Below are positions 1 to 9,546 of a stretch of DNA of 64,000 nt, piece after piece. Source of the DNA: Arthrobacter_E sp041360795 (GTDB taxonomy: Bacteria > Actinomycetota > Actinomycetes > Actinomycetales > Micrococcaceae); contig NZ_JBFUPW010000002.1 of assembly GCF_041360795.1 (NCBI RefSeq), positions 248,001 to 312,000 of the forward strand, written 5' to 3'. Below the pieces are notes generated by a model that was not told the origin of the DNA, did no database searches, and saw only the letters and a program-made list of their open reading frames with translations. The stretch's first letter is position 1; every line of letters begins with the position of its first letter. The translations under genes and the position numbers were made by a program.

Positions 1-3000
1 ACCCATCTCGACGTCGTCGGTCCCCACGAACGCCTTGTCCCAGACCTTGAGCGAGCCGACGGCGGAGCGCCGGGAGCCGAGGTACACGGCGGTGCCGCCG
101 GGGTTGGCCTTCTTGTAGGCGTGCGCCAGGGTGACCAGGGCCGTGGTACGGCCCGAGCCGGGAGGGCCGGACACCATGAGCGCGCCTTCGGTGGGCACCT
201 GGGCCGGAGTGAGGGTCTCGTTGTCCACGCCGAAGGCCGCCATGCCGGGGCTCGCGACCGGCAGGATGCCGAGGTCGACCGATTCCGGCAGACGCTGGAT
301 CCCCGGCGCTTGCTGGATGCCGCGGCGGAGCATCGCCTCGCGGAGCTTCTGCACGCCACGGGCCTGCAGCGCGAGGTTGGGGGTGCCGCCCAGCACGGCC
401 AGCTGCACTTCCAGGCCGTCCAGCATGCCGCGGCCCGGAGGGGACGAGGCGTCCAGGACGTCCTTCGGGGCATCCAGGGTGATGTAGTCATCGACGGCGG
501 ACAGGCGCAGGATCAGCCGCTTCTGAATGGAAGCCAGCAATGCGGTGGGCACCGAGCCGGGGCGGTCACCGGTCACCACGAGGTGGATGCCGAGCGGGCG
601 GCCGTCCGTGGCGAGCTGGAGGAAGATCTCCCAGATCCCGGCGCTGCTGGAGTACTCGTAGGAGTCCCGGAACGCGCTGATGCCGTCCACAAGGACGAAA
701 ATCCGCGGCTCGTCCGGCCGTTCGGCGAGCTTCCGGTACTCCACGATCGTGGAGGCCTTGACCTCGGAGTAGCGGCGCGCCCGTTCCTCGGAGACGTCCC
801 GGAGCCAGCGGAGCAGACGGCCCACGCGCTCCTCGTCGTCGCCGTCGATCACGGCGCCGACGTGGGGCAGGACCTCGAGCATCGTCAGACCGGCGGAGCC
901 GCAGTCGATTCCGTACACGTGCACGGGACCCCCGCGCGGTGTCACGGCGGCGGCGACGGCGATGCTGCGCAGGGCCGACGACTTGCCGGAACCGCCGGTG
1001 CCGAAGATCGCCATGTTGCCGTCGCGGTCGGGCCGGTAGAACACCAGGGGCTGGGTCTGATGGGCCGCGTCGTCGCCGACACCCAGCAGCAGTTCCTCAT
1101 CGGTGAGCGGGCCCTGCAGCTCGGAGAAGTCGTACGCCGACTGGAGCACTGGAAGCCACGGCTTGCGGGGCGGCTCGATCGCGAGCAGATCCGCGGCGGC
1201 CTTGATGGTCTCGGTCATCCGGGCGATGTCGTTCGGACCCGTGGGCTCGGGCTCCGGCTCGCGCAGCCCGGCATCGACCTCCCACACGGCGCCAGCGCCG
1301 AAGTTCATCTCCACGATGTCGATCTGAGGACGTGGCGGACGTTCCGTCGTCCAGCCACCGGCGTACCCGGTCTGGAAGCTCTGCAGACGTCCGGGACCGG
1401 TCTTGGCGGCGGCACGGCCGGGGATCGCGGGGTCGAAGTACGCCGCCAGCGGCGTGCCGATCACGTCCGTGGCGTCGTCCTCGTCCGCCATGCGCAGCGC
1501 GACGCGGAGATTCGTGTTGGCGCGCAGGCTGCCGCGGATCACACCGGACGGCTGCTGCGTGGCCAGGATCAGGTGCACGCCGAGCGAACGGCCACGCGCG
1601 GCGACGTCCACGACGCCGTCCACGAACTCCGGCATCTCATTGGCCAGAGCGGCGAACTCGTCCACGATGATGACGAGGTACGGCGGGGCGTCCGGATCGG
1701 CCTCGCGCTGCATGGCCAGGAGGTCCTTGGCCTTCTTCCGGTTCAGCAGGTGCTCCCGGTAATGCAGCTCGGCCCGGAGCGAGGTCAGGGCTCGGCGCAC
1801 CAGGTGCGGCGAGAGATCGGTGACCAGGCCGACGGTGTGGGGCAGCTGGACACAGTCGGCGAACGCGCTGCCGCCCTTGTAGTCCACCAGCAGGAAGCTG
1901 AGCCGATCGGGGCTGTAGGCGGAGGCCATGCCCATGATCCAGGACTGCAGGAACTCGGACTTGCCGGCACCAGTGGTGCCGCCGACGAGGGCGTGCGGGC
2001 CCTCATTCTTCAGGTCGAGGAACATCGGTTCGGAACCCGTGGAGCCCACGAGCGCGCGAAGGGTTCCGTTGTCCTTGCGGTTGGGGATCGCCGTGCTGTG
2101 AATGGAGTTGTTCTCCTTCCACCGCTCCCCCACCGCGTTGGCCGAGTCGAGCAGGTCGCGGCCGAGGAGGTTCACGAAACTGACGCTGCGCGGCAGGTTC
2201 GAGTCGTCCTCCACCGGACGTCCGACGTCGACGACGGAGGTCAGCATGCGGGCCAGCTGGGTCGCCAGCTGCTCATCCACGCTCTCGCAGCTCACGGGGT
2301 AGCTGTGCCGCCCCAGCCGGACCTGGCCGGTGGTGGCGCCCTGACCGCCGTCGACCACCATGAAGTCGCGGCAGGCCGCGGGCAGCGACTGCACGTCCGC
2401 GGCGAGCCACATGATGTGGACGCCGGTGTCCGCGCCGCGCTCCACCAGACGGGTCAGGCGGCCGCGGTCCACGGGGGCGTCGTCCTCGACGACCACCAGG
2501 ACCTCGGGGACGACGGGTGCCGGCGGGTCGACCAGATCGTCCTTGAGCTCGCCGCGCGGAGACGGGACCGGTTCCTTGCGGCCCGCGGCACGCTCGTCCA
2601 CGAGGGCCTCGAGACGCTCGAGGAGGGCGGTGCCCGCGGCCTGACCGGCGGCGAGGTGGTCGCCGGAGAGCGGGCTGTGGCCGGAACCGACGTGCGGCAG
2701 CCACTTGAGCCACGCCCAGCGGTCCTTCGACCGGGTGGAGGTCATCGCGGCGATGACGACTTCGGCGGGCGAATGCAGACCCACGAGCTGGACGACCAGA
2801 CCTCGCGCGACGTCGTCCATCACGGCCCGCTCACCGGCCACGCCGAAGGAGCCGGAGTGCCGGAGCTGGGAGACGAGCGGCACGCCGTCGATCGTGGAGT
2901 AGTACGCGATCGCCTCCTGGATCTCCCGGGCGTAGACCGCCTCGGTGTCACGGTCCTGCGGCTCCTCGATCTCGACGCGCGACGGCGCCGTCCCCAGTCC

Positions 3001-4071
3001 GAGCCGCAGCGAGAGGAAGCCGCGGTGTTCGGTGCGGTGGGTCCAGAGCAGCGGACCCAGCCGGTAGATCGCGTCCACCGTGTCCGCGACCGAGGGGGTC
3101 TCCTGCAGCCGGACGGACCGTTCCACCTTCTGCAATTCCGTCATCTCCGAGCGGAACTGGTCCATGCCCTCGCGGAACTGCCGCAGCTGTTCCTTGAAGC
3201 GCTTCCCGGAGTGCCGCTTCTGCTCCCACCAGTGCCCGATGGCGAAGAGCGGCATGAGCGCCATGAAGACCACGCTCGTGATGTTCTGGGTGATGGCGAA
3301 CAGCGCCGCGCCCATGAACAGCGGCAGCATCATCATCAGGATGGGGAACGGTTCCTTCTCCCGCGGCTGCGGACCCTTGGGCGGGACCTTCTTCCGCACG
3401 GGGAAGCGCGCCACGACGCGCGGTGACCGGTTGAAGTCCACCATGGGCTGGGTGGCGACGGCGGCCTGGTTCCGCTGGACCGTGATGATGGAGACCGTCG
3501 TGTCACCGAGCGTGATGGTGTCCGAGGAGCCCAGGACCGCGCGGGTCACCGGCAAGCCGTCCATGAGGAGGCCGTTGGCGGAGTTGGTGTCCACCACCTC
3601 CACGGTCTCGCCCACGAGGATGCGGGCGTGGCGCTTCGAGGTGAGCGGGTCGCTCAGCCGGATGTCGCTGTCCCGGCCGCGGCCGATGTAGCTGGTGCCG
3701 GAGGGCAGCGGGAACTCGCGTCCGGCGTCGGGCCCTGCCAAGACCCTCAGCGTCGCGACGGCGGGGCCGCCGGCCTGCTGATGGGTCGCGAAGGCCTGGC
3801 TGACCGGCGCGATGGAGACGGCGGAGCCGGGCCTCAGACCGGATTCGAGGAGCTTGGCGTCCGGGTCCAGGACCTGCCCGCGCATGGCGCCGCCCACATA
3901 GGACTCCTCGACCAGCAGACTCATCCGGCCGGGGTCGGCGGGGTTGGGCCGGTCGGGGTCGGCGAGCCAGAGTTCCCGGGCGATGTCCGAGACGGTCGCG
4001 CTGCCGTCGACTGTGACGGCCAGGTCTTTGCTGTCGAGGTCTCCGCGTCGGAGTGTCAGGCGGAGTTTCAC
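1..4071 (-). CDS. EssC/EccC-like FHA-FtsK/SpoIIIE ATPase (type VII-like secretion), 3' end outside window
   Basis: Membrane-bound motor ATPase of the EssC/EccC class, which drives type VII export of WXG100-type substrates. 1357 residues are visible. Residues 1-95 look ubiquitin-like (YukD-like fold, inferred). Residues 105-200 are an FHA domain (IGRGRDSDI, then SKRH and NSANG). Two membrane helices lie at about 242-261 and 264-280. Three ATPase modules follow: Walker A GTTGAGKSE at 698 with FLLVDYKGG and later YLVIIVDEF, a second GTGGSGKSS at 1024, and a third GPPGSGRTT at 1302 where Arg replaces the Walker Lys. Three tandem modules, an FHA domain and paired helices separate it from cell-division FtsK. 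The GTG start overlaps the upstream stop (GTGA, 4068-4071), so it is translationally coupled. Substrate genes would lie left of the window and cannot be seen. Confidence 0.9.
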   Translation of the reverse strand, partial: MKLRLTLRRGDLDSKDLAVTVDGSATVSDIARELWLADPDRPNPADPGRMSLLVEESYVGGAMRGQVLDPDAKLLESGLRPGSAVSIAPVSQAFATHQQAGGPAVATLRVLAGPDAGREFPLPSGTSYIGRGRDSDIRLSDPLTSKRHARILVGETVEVVDTNSANGLLMDGLPVTRAVLGSSDTITLGDTTVSIITVQRNQAAVATQPMVDFNRSPRVVARFPVRKKVPPKGPQPREKEPFPILMMMLPLFMGAALFAITQNITSVVFMALMPLFAIGHWWEQKRHSGKRFKEQLRQFREGMDQFRSEMTELQKVERSVRLQETPSVADTVDAIYRLGPLLWTHRTEHRGFLSLRLGLGTAPSRVEIEEPQDRDTEAVYAREIQEAIAYYSTIDGVPLVSQLRHSGSFGVAGERAVMDDVARGLVVQLVGLHSPAEVVIAAMTSTRSKDRWAWLKWLPHVGSGHSPLSGDHLAAGQAAGTALLERLEALVDERAAGRKEPVPSPRGELKDDLVDPPAPVVPEVLVVVEDDAPVDRGRLTRLVERGADTGVHIMWLAADVQSLPAACRDFMVVDGGQGATTGQVRLGRHSYPVSCESVDEQLATQLARMLTSVVDVGRPVEDDSNLPRSVSFVNLLGRDLLDSANAVGERWKENNSIHSTAIPNRKDNGTLRALVGSTGSEPMFLDLKNEGPHALVGGTTGAGKSEFLQSWIMGMASAYSPDRLSFLLVDYKGGSAFADCVQLPHTVGLVTDLSPHLVRRALTSLRAELHYREHLLNRKKAKDLLAMQREADPDAPPYLVIIVDEFAALANEMPEFVDGVVDVAARGRSLGVHLILATQQPSGVIRGSLRANTNLRVALRMADEDDATDVIGTPLAAYFDPAIPGRAAAKTGPGRLQSFQTGYAGGWTTERPPRPQIDIVEMNFGAGAVWEVDAGLREPEPEPTGPNDIARMTETIKAAADLLAIEPPRKPWLPVLQSAYDFSELQGPLTDEELLLGVGDDAAHQTQPLVFYRPDRDGNMAIFGTGGSGKSSALRSIAVAAAVTPRGGPVHVYGIDCGSAGLTMLEVLPHVGAVIDGDDEERVGRLLRWLRDVSEERARRYSEVKASTIVEYRKLAERPDEPRIFVLVDGISAFRDSYEYSSSAGIWEIFLQLATDGRPLGIHLVVTGDRPGSVPTALLASIQKRLILRLSAVDDYITLDAPKDVLDASSPPGRGMLDGLEVQLAVLGGTPNLALQARGVQKLREAMLRRGIQQAPGIQRLPESVDLGILPVASPGMAAFGVDNETLTPAQVPTEGALMVSGPPGSGRTTALVTLAHAYKKANPGGTAVYLGSRRSAVGSLKVWDKAFVGTDDVEMG

Positions 4072-4796
4072 TCGCCGGCCTCACCTTTCATCTGTTCGAG
4101 CAGGGGCAGGTCCGCGGCGGTCACCAGGTGCGAGGTGACCGCGTGCTCCACGAGGCGGGCGCGGCGGTTCATGGCGAGCTTGCCGCCGCCGCCCCGCAGA
4201 CCGGCGACGCCCACACGGTCCAGCTTGTCGCACACGTTGTCGAGCTTGCGGTTGAAGCGCGTGAGGGCCCATCCGAGCCGGCGGGCGGCTTCGGCCGAGC
4301 TCGGGATCGCACTGAATCCGGTGCCTTCACGGCGCAGCATCGGCTCGGCGAGCGCCACGATGATCGCCTTCTGGGAGTCGGTGAAGACCACCGGGCCGAT
4401 CGTGGTCTCACCGTCCGCCTCCGGGTCCTTGGCCTGGTGCCGGAACGCCGGGCTGTTCTGGTGCACGGAGAACTCGTACGTGGTGGGACCGGCAGTGAAG
4501 ACGACCGTCGTGAGACCGAACACCAGCGGGATCCGGGCGCCCGGCGCGAGCCAGGCCTGCATGCCGCCGGACCCGTCCGCGATGGTCGCCGAGATCATGG
4601 AGCCCACGTTGCTGAGCCACCAGATCCCGTCGTAGCGGGCCACTTCCAGGAAGCGGCGGTGCAGATACGGGTTGTCATCGATCGCGAGGTCGCCCTCGCG
4701 TCCGATCACGAAGACCTCGTCGGGGACCGGTTCGAACCATTCCCCGCAGTAGTCGATGGAGAGTTCCCTCACGGGCTCCTGCCCTGGCTCGATCAT
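4068..4796 (-). CDS. FHA-domain protein with helical, HTH-like C-terminus
   Basis: 242-residue soluble protein. Residues 25-110 form an FHA-like fold (VFVIGREG, DDNPYLHRRF, then NVGSM), expected to read phosphothreonine on a partner. The substitutions HRR for the usual SRxH make ligand binding uncertain. Residues 130-230 are basic and helical (RRLGWALTRFNRKLDNVCDK) and resemble a winged or LuxR-like helix-turn-helix, though no firm family can be given. It sits 51 bases after the kinase gene and overlaps the EssC-like gene by 4 bases, so it is probably an adaptor between the kinase and the ATPase. Start ATG chosen because it is the first one downstream of the kinase stop. The function is inferred from context. 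Confidence 0.75.
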   Translation of the reverse strand: MIEPGQEPVRELSIDYCGEWFEPVPDEVFVIGREGDLAIDDNPYLHRRFLEVARYDGIWWLSNVGSMISATIADGSGGMQAWLAPGARIPLVFGLTTVVFTAGPTTYEFSVHQNSPAFRHQAKDPEADGETTIGPVVFTDSQKAIIVALAEPMLRREGTGFSAIPSSAEAARRLGWALTRFNRKLDNVCDKLDRVGVAGLRGGGGKLAMNRRARLVEHAVTSHLVTAADLPLLEQMKGEAGE

Positions 4797-4847
4797 CCTG
4801 TACTCCTCACGCTTTCAGTCCCCCGCTGCACGTTCACTCCGTCCCGC

Positions 4848-6713
4848 TCAGGGGACGCAGACCTTCGCCGAATCGGCATCGCCGCTGGAGGCGGTCCCAT
4901 CCTTGCGGATCACCCTCACCTGGATGCACGTCGGCTGCCCCGCAGTCGGCTTCACCCGGACATTGTTCTGTTCGGCTTTCTGCCACTCCCCCTGTTTGGT
5001 GGCGGAGATACTACGCCACTGGTAGCTGTCCCCTTCCTTGGGTTCGGGGTTCGTCCAGGAGAAGAAGAGCTTCCCAGAGCCGTCCGGACTGCCGCTGAGG
5101 TTCTTGACGTCGGCCACCGTCCCGTCGCCCAGCGGATCCACCGGCTTGGCCGTTCCGCCTCCGGACAGACCGGAGGTGCTCGACTGGCTGGCCGCGTCCG
5201 TGGACCGGTCACGGCCCTTGCCGCCGCCCTGGTTCAGCACGACCACGAGCACGACGCCGAGAGCCAGCAGGAGCGCACCGGCCACCACGCTGATCCACAG
5301 CTTCGTGCGGCCACCGCCCTGCGGAGAGCCCTGGGTGCCGCCCTGGGTGTGCGGTGAACCGGTCCACTGCTGACCGGTGTTGAGCTGACCCGTGTGCTGC
5401 TGGCCGGTGTTCTGCTGGCCGGTCGAGCCGGACTCCTGGAGCCCGCGGAGCACCGTGGCGCTCGTGGCATCGTCCTCCCGGGTCCGTTCCCAGGCGGCGG
5501 GGCCCGCTGGCCCGACGGTCCCGCCCGACGGCGTCGCGGGTGTGCCACCGTGGTAGCCGTACGGGGCATTCCCCTGGGCCGTGCCACCCTGCGACGCCGG
5601 GCCGCCAGAGGCGCCCGGGGCCGTGCCCGTGGACCGCATCATGGTGGGGTCCTCGGGCAGCGTCTGGTTCGGCGCCGTGTAATTCGGCGTGGTCCGGTTC
5701 GGCGCCGTCCCGTCCCCGGAAGTGCCCGTGCTGCCGGTCCTGCCACTGGAACTGTCCGGGTCGATCACGGAGATCCCGCGGAGCCGGGTGGCCTCCACCT
5801 CCTCGTCGGAGTCCGAGTCGTCCTGGATGGGATCGCCCATGACCTCGAAGGGGGTCACGGACAGGCTCAGTTCCGCCTGGATGCGCTGCAGCGCGAGGCC
5901 GAACGCGTACGCCGAGGGGTACCGGGCGGCCGGGTTCTTGGCCATGGCCGTGGCGAGCGCCAATTGCAGCGCCTCCGGCACATCGGCGCGCCCCAGCCGT
6001 GGCAGGGGCGTGTTGCTGATCCGGTTGATCATCTCCGCGTTGGAGTTGTCGGCGCCCGGGACGGCGAACGGCGAATGGCCGGCCAGCAGCGTGTAGACGG
6101 TCGCGCCGAGCGCCCAGACGTCCACCAGGACTCCGTCGGTGGAGCTGGAGGCGAAGCTCTCCGGCGGCGACCACGGCACGGACATGGCGCCGTCGTTGCC
6201 ATCCTCTTCAGGGTCCCCGCCGATGATGCCGGAGATGCCGAAGTCGGTGAGGGCGGGTCGGTTGTAATCCGTGACCAGGATGTTGGCGGGTTTGATGTCC
6301 CGGTGCGCGATGCCGGCCCGGTGGGCCGTCTCCACGGCCGAGGCCACCTGGATGCCGATGGCCAGGGCCTCCTGCAGCCGGAAGCGTTCCTTCCGGTACC
6401 GGAGGTCCAGGCTCGGCCGGGAGCAGTACTCCATGGCCAGATAGGAGTGTCCGTCCGGCGTGATGTTCGCTTCGTAGATCGTGACGATGTACGGGTGGGT
6501 GGACAGCTGTGCCATCAGGTTCGCCTCGGACTCGAAGGCACGCCGGGCGCCTTCGGTCTTCAGACCCGCATGGAGGACCTTGACCGCCACCTGACGGCGC
6601 GGCCTGTCCTGCTGGTACAGGTACACGTCGGCGAAGCCACCGGATCCGAGAACTCGAACGTAGTTGAACCCGTCGATCCGGGGCGGCGGGGCGGCGGGGC
6701 GTTTACGGCTCAC
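4848..6713 (-). CDS. Transmembrane serine/threonine protein kinase
   Basis: Hanks-type kinase of 621 residues using a GTG start that overlaps the preceding stop (GTGA, 6710-6713). An upstream in-frame start exists but would lie inside the previous gene. Glycine loop LGSGGFADV at 22-30, VAVK lysine at K45, catalytic HRDIKPAN with D139, and DFG at 157-159 are all present, so it should be active. A Gln/Thr/Gly-rich linker (TGQQ-type repeats) leads to one membrane helix at about 472-493. The C-terminal ~125 residues lie outside the cell and look like a single fibronectin III-like domain with two Cys. It resembles PknB in layout but lacks PASTA repeats. Likely substrates are the FHA proteins and the ATPase encoded in the same operon, opposed by the PP2C phosphatase two genes upstream. 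Confidence 0.93.
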   Translation of the reverse strand: MSRKRPAAPPPRIDGFNYVRVLGSGGFADVYLYQQDRPRRQVAVKVLHAGLKTEGARRAFESEANLMAQLSTHPYIVTIYEANITPDGHSYLAMEYCSRPSLDLRYRKERFRLQEALAIGIQVASAVETAHRAGIAHRDIKPANILVTDYNRPALTDFGISGIIGGDPEEDGNDGAMSVPWSPPESFASSSTDGVLVDVWALGATVYTLLAGHSPFAVPGADNSNAEMINRISNTPLPRLGRADVPEALQLALATAMAKNPAARYPSAYAFGLALQRIQAELSLSVTPFEVMGDPIQDDSDSDEEVEATRLRGISVIDPDSSSGRTGSTGTSGDGTAPNRTTPNYTAPNQTLPEDPTMMRSTGTAPGASGGPASQGGTAQGNAPYGYHGGTPATPSGGTVGPAGPAAWERTREDDATSATVLRGLQESGSTGQQNTGQQHTGQLNTGQQWTGSPHTQGGTQGSPQGGGRTKLWISVVAGALLLALGVVLVVVLNQGGGKGRDRSTDAASQSSTSGLSGGGTAKPVDPLGDGTVADVKNLSGSPDGSGKLFFSWTNPEPKEGDSYQWRSISATKQGEWQKAEQNNVRVKPTAGQPTCIQVRVIRKDGTASSGDADSAKVCVP

Positions 6714-8659
6714 GGGAGATCCTCGAAGACGATGTAGACCTGATCGCCGAGTTCGGCGACGTCGCCGCTCAGCACGAGCGCCGTCTCCGACTGGCCGAGC
6801 CGGCGCGGGGACTGGCCTTCGCGCAGCAGCACCGTGCCGTTGCTCGAATTCAGATCGCACAGCACGACGTTCCAGCCTTCCAGCCGGATCTCGGCGTGCG
6901 AACGGGAGATGTCCCGCTTGGGGCTGTCCACCTGGACCAGATGGGGCATGTCCCCGCTGGAGACGCGCGAAACGGACGGCTGACGGCCCAGGATCACATT
7001 GCGGTCCAGGACCACGGTCTCGCCGCTGGGCAGCCTCAGACGGCCGAGAGCCGGGCGCGGAACGCTCGCGGCGTCACCGGAGATCAGCTCCTCGCAGCTC
7101 ATGCAGTGCGTCCGGGTGGGCGGATTGGCGTGGCCTCGCGGGCACATCCGGGCCAGAACCCGGGGGCCGTTGGCCGGCGGAGCCGCGGGAGCCGCCTGCG
7201 GGGCGCCCTGAGGGACGCCGGCGGGCAGCTCGCTGCGGAAGACCGTGTGGCCGTCGTGGTCCAGATCATCGCCCTGCGGCGCCCCCGGAGGGAACGACGG
7301 CGGGGCGGGTGGCAAGGGCGGCGCGGCGGGTGCCCCGCCGGGTCCCTGAGCCGGGGCCGGCACCGGCGCCGAGCCGACCGCGGGCGCGGCGACGGGAGCC
7401 GGGGCCGCGCCGGAAGCCGCGCCGCCGGAACGGGCCCAGGGCACCTCGTCGATGAGCGATTCTCCGTGTTCCGCAGAGGGCAGGAGCGTGTTCTGGGACT
7501 CGTCGTGCCCCGCGGGCCCGGCGGGGCCGGAAGAAGGCTCCGGGGTCACGGAAGGCGCAGGCGCCTCGTCGGCGCCACGCCCCTCGTCGGAACTGGCGGG
7601 CGCGGTGGTGGAGGCGGGGCCGGTGCCGCCCGGAGTCTCACCGCCACTCTGGGTCCCCGCGCCGTCCGGCGCGGCCGGGACCTGGTCCCAAAGGTGGTCG
7701 TAGGTGGTGGTGAGGTCGTTGGGCGCATCGGCATCATGGTGGTGCGCCGGAACGTCCCCGGAGTGCTGTCCGGAGACGGCCGCCGGGTTCTCGTCCGCGT
7801 CCTCGTCAGCCGGCGCCTGAGCCTCCTCGTCCGCCGCCACGACGGCGCCTTCCGCAGGGGCGCCTTCCACTGGGGCGCGTTCGCCCCGGGGGGATTCGTC
7901 GTCCGCCTCATCCTCGGCCTCGGGCTCATCCTCGGACTCGTCCTCCGAGTCGTCCGGGATGGCCTCGGCGTCCACGGAGTCTCCCGCTCCCGCGTCCTCG
8001 CGTGCCGCCCGGGCGCCCAGCAGCTCGGTCGCCAGGCTGTCGGTCTGACCGTCGAGGCTGAAGGCGGGCTCGTCGTCGTCCTCATCATCCTGGGTCGGAT
8101 CCCAGGACACCGGCACGGCATTGTCGGAAGGCATGCTGTCTGACGGCGGATTCCACGACGGCGCGGGCGCGGCGAAGAGCGGCGCGTCGGCGGTGTCCTC
8201 GAGGGGTTTGTCGGCGGGCAGCTCCCCCACCACCAGCACGGACGCCGTCACGACGCCCGCGTCGAGCGGCATCCACGGGTGCTCGTCCTCGTCCCCCGGC
8301 TCGCCGCCGCGGATCTCGAAGCTCTCGCTGGAGGGCAGGGTGCGCTCGTTCCAGGTGGTCACTCCGCGCCCGTGCACCTCGTGACCGCTCCCGTCCAGGG
8401 TCCGGACCTGGAGATCACCGCGCAGGAACACCCGCAGGGAGTCGCGGTGGTCCACCACGGCGAAATCGGGCAGGCCGGTGACCGAGGTCCCGAACGAGCG
8501 GGTGACCTCGTTGAGCAGTTGGTCCACGGAAGGGTTCCGGCCCAGGACCTCCCAGAGCTGCTGGATCCTCTCGGTTCCGGCGTCCGGGTACACCACCACC
8601 GCGATCCCATTGCGCAGGACGTACAGCCAGGAGCCCTGCCGGTAATGATTGGTGTTCAT
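6710..8659 (-). CDS. FHA-domain protein with zinc-ribbon and long acidic linker
   Basis: 649 residues. The N-terminal 115 residues form a globular unit of unknown family (MNTNHYRQGSWLYVL) that recurs in FHA proteins of such clusters. About 350 residues of acidic, Pro/Ala-rich low-complexity linker follow (runs of DED, EDESEDEPEAEDEADD). A short zinc-ribbon-like motif with CPRGHANPP and CMSC lies at about 505-520, and a C-terminal FHA domain at 540-649 (VILGRQPSVS, KRDISRSHAEI, NSSNGT) has all the usual phosphothreonine-binding residues. It has no signal peptide or membrane helix. It overlaps the phosphatase and kinase genes by 4 bases on each side and is a probable scaffold that docks phosphorylated partners. 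Confidence 0.85.
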   Translation of the reverse strand: MNTNHYRQGSWLYVLRNGIAVVVYPDAGTERIQQLWEVLGRNPSVDQLLNEVTRSFGTSVTGLPDFAVVDHRDSLRVFLRGDLQVRTLDGSGHEVHGRGVTTWNERTLPSSESFEIRGGEPGDEDEHPWMPLDAGVVTASVLVVGELPADKPLEDTADAPLFAAPAPSWNPPSDSMPSDNAVPVSWDPTQDDEDDDEPAFSLDGQTDSLATELLGARAAREDAGAGDSVDAEAIPDDSEDESEDEPEAEDEADDESPRGERAPVEGAPAEGAVVAADEEAQAPADEDADENPAAVSGQHSGDVPAHHHDADAPNDLTTTYDHLWDQVPAAPDGAGTQSGGETPGGTGPASTTAPASSDEGRGADEAPAPSVTPEPSSGPAGPAGHDESQNTLLPSAEHGESLIDEVPWARSGGAASGAAPAPVAAPAVGSAPVPAPAQGPGGAPAAPPLPPAPPSFPPGAPQGDDLDHDGHTVFRSELPAGVPQGAPQAAPAAPPANGPRVLARMCPRGHANPPTRTHCMSCEELISGDAASVPRPALGRLRLPSGETVVLDRNVILGRQPSVSRVSSGDMPHLVQVDSPKRDISRSHAEIRLEGWNVVLCDLNSSNGTVLLREGQSPRRLGQSETALVLSGDVAELGDQVYIVFEDLP

Positions 8660-9546
8660 TCTTCCTCCCCTGACGCCGCGGTGTCCGCGGCGTTCTCCTC
8701 GCGGAGCGCCAGGAGCTCCCGTGGCAATGTGTCCTCAGTCTCCGCGTCGATGCGGGGAGAGGTGGTCAGCTCGCCATCGTGGGCGAACGCGTCGACCACC
8801 ACCACGCTGACATTGTCGCGGCCCCCGTTGCGCAGTGCGGCCTGGATCAGCGCGTCCGCGGCCTCCTGCGGGTCGAAGGTGTTCTGCAGCGTCCGGCGGA
8901 TGAACTCGTCCGAGACCTCGCCGGTCAGACCGTCCGAGCAGACCATGACCCGGTCGCCGTCCTCGATGGGCAGCAGCCAGTAATCCGGCGCTCCGCCGTC
9001 GCCGCTGCCCAGGGCCCGGGTCACCACATGGCGGCGAGGGTGCCGCAGGGCCTGGGTGACGGAGATGGAGCCGTTGTCGATCAGTTCCTGGACCTCCGAA
9101 TGGTCCACGGTCACGCGTTCGAACGTGCCCCGGCTGAGCCGGTAGGTCCGGGCATCACCGACGTTGAAGACCAGCCAGTACGGCTTCTGGTTCTGCTCCA
9201 CCACCGCGACGCCGCTCAGGGTGGTCCCGGCGCGGCCGGAGCCCTGCTGGCGGATGGCCAGGTCGGCCTCCTGGAGGGCCTGCTGCAGACGGGTCACGTC
9301 CACGTCGCGGTTGCCTTCCGGGGTGGCCAGGCGCTGGGCGAGCGTGCGGACGCAGATGCCGCTGGCGATCTCCCCCGCTTCATGCCCGCCCATGCCGTCC
9401 GCCACCGCGTAGACGGGGTCCTGCGCGATCAGCGAATCCTCGTTCAGCTCGCGGCGGAGGCCCCGGTCCGTGCCGAAGCCGGCGGTCAGGGTCAGAGGCC
9501 CGGCGCCGTGGGCCGAGGCGAAATCAGAGGGCACTTCAGAGATCAT
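8656..9546 (-). CDS. PP2C-family (PPM) serine/threonine protein phosphatase
   Basis: 296-residue metal-dependent phosphatase. The motifs are in family order: NEDS at 35-38, DGMGGHEAG from 50, SDGLTGEVSDEF near 205, and GGRDNVSVVV at 241-250, which supply the aspartates for two Mn/Mg ions. It has no membrane segment, and a short acidic tail follows the catalytic domain. ATG start overlaps the upstream stop (ATGA, 9543-9546), and its own stop overlaps the next start (ATGA, 8656-8659). It probably reverses the action of the kinase encoded two genes downstream, on the FHA-containing partners. Similar to PstP/PrpC, but its context is the secretion-type cluster rather than the cell-division cluster. 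Confidence 0.93.
   Translation of the reverse strand: MISEVPSDFASAHGAGPLTLTAGFGTDRGLRRELNEDSLIAQDPVYAVADGMGGHEAGEIASGICVRTLAQRLATPEGNRDVDVTRLQQALQEADLAIRQQGSGRAGTTLSGVAVVEQNQKPYWLVFNVGDARTYRLSRGTFERVTVDHSEVQELIDNGSISVTQALRHPRRHVVTRALGSGDGGAPDYWLLPIEDGDRVMVCSDGLTGEVSDEFIRRTLQNTFDPQEAADALIQAALRNGGRDNVSVVVVDAFAHDGELTTSPRIDAETEDTLPRELLALREENAADTAASGEEE

Noticed and set aside
121..3426. Long plus-strand open frame of 1101 codons opposite the EssC-like gene
   Set aside because: It is antisense to a protein with three ATPase modules, FHA and membrane helices, and has no domain of its own. High GC makes such frames common.
1..4071. Reading as a cell-division FtsK translocase
   Set aside because: FHA domain, two central helices and three ATPase modules, together with the cluster context, fit EssC/EccC, and there is no FtsK gamma domain in view.
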